Assembly: GCA_046758845.1 (NCBI GenBank)
Contig: JBHIBA010000296.1
Location: 1 to 5,833, forward strand
Source of the DNA: JBHIBA01 sp046758845
GTDB taxonomy: Bacteria; UBA8248; JACPRG01; G963555815
DNA: 5,833 bases
Direction: 5' to 3'
Position numbers and translations under genes: made by a program. Shown piece after piece: positions 5,625 to 5,833 of the stretch. The notes under the pieces are model-generated. The model ran no database searches, was not told the origin of the DNA, and saw only the letters and a list, made by a program, of their open reading frames with translations. Within the stretch, counting starts at the first letter, position 1, and the number at the start of each line of letters is the position of its first letter.

Positions 5625-5833
5625 TCACACCGCCCGGGAACGCTCCTGGACCCGCTCGGCCTCCATCTGTTCGACCAGACTGCGGGCCCACGCCATCTTG
5701 TCGGGGTCCATTTTGAGCTTCTCTGCGTAAGGGTCGCCGAGGGGTTTTGTGGCGTCGATTCCCAGCTTGGCCGTGACGCCCTGCTCGCTGGCCGAGGGGT
5801 CGAGGATGGCCCCGAGGGCCCCGCCGATGATCA
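5625..5833 (-). CDS. Hypothetical protein, C-terminal part (start beyond the right edge)
   Basis: An open frame enters from the right edge and ends at TGA (5625-5627), giving 68 residues. It begins with a glycine-rich hydrophobic piece (IIGGALGAILDPS), then KLGIDATKPLGDPYAEKLKMDP, and ends in a charged helix-like tail (DKMAWARSLVEQMEAERVQE). The alternation of apolar and charged residues and the GC-rich third positions look like real coding sequence. I do not recognise the family. The glycine-rich start could be the end of a membrane or glycine-zipper segment, but too little is visible. It lies 54 bases or more upstream of the RidA-like gene on the same strand, so the two may be co-transcribed. 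Confidence 0.6.
   Translation of the reverse strand, partial: IIGGALGAILDPSASEQGVTAKLGIDATKPLGDPYAEKLKMDPDKMAWARSLVEQMEAERVQERSRAV

Overview
The window is GC-rich bacterial chromosome. It carries Shine-Dalgarno-led genes, a lipoprotein signal and an Ala-x-Ala signal-peptidase site. No rRNA, tRNA, CRISPR array or intact transposase is visible. I cannot name the organism from these genes; the GC content and gene mix would fit many environmental Gram-negative lineages. I see no clearly new multi-gene system. The most unusual items are a membrane-anchored PHP-like protein that has lost most of its metal ligands, the unlisted 42-residue membrane protein that overlaps its start, and a hairpin-rich stretch between the first two genes.

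Layout, left to right. Positions 33-1211 (+) encode a lipoprotein solute-binding protein of the iron/AfuA-like ABC importer type. Its last ~150 bases are packed with perfect hairpins, and the stop codon lies inside one of them. Positions 1212-1684 hold no convincing gene but contain two more palindromic structures. On the minus strand, 3213-3341 (small membrane protein) and 1685-3250 (degenerate PHP protein with internal membrane helices) overlap and are probably co-transcribed. Positions 3342-3644 form a divergent intergenic region. Positions 3645-4640 (+) encode an EgtD-family histidine N-alpha-methyltransferase. A GC-rich stem-loop at 4660-4691 separates it from a leftward cluster on the minus strand: an unidentified partial gene at the right edge, then a RidA-superfamily protein, then thioredoxin.

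How the genes may relate. The solute-binding protein and the PHP gene converge and have no evident link. EgtD makes hercynine, the first intermediate of ergothioneine, but no EgtB or other ergothioneine gene is in view. The neighbouring thioredoxin and RidA-like genes could belong loosely to thiol/redox and reactive-metabolite housekeeping, but they converge on egtD and are not in its operon.
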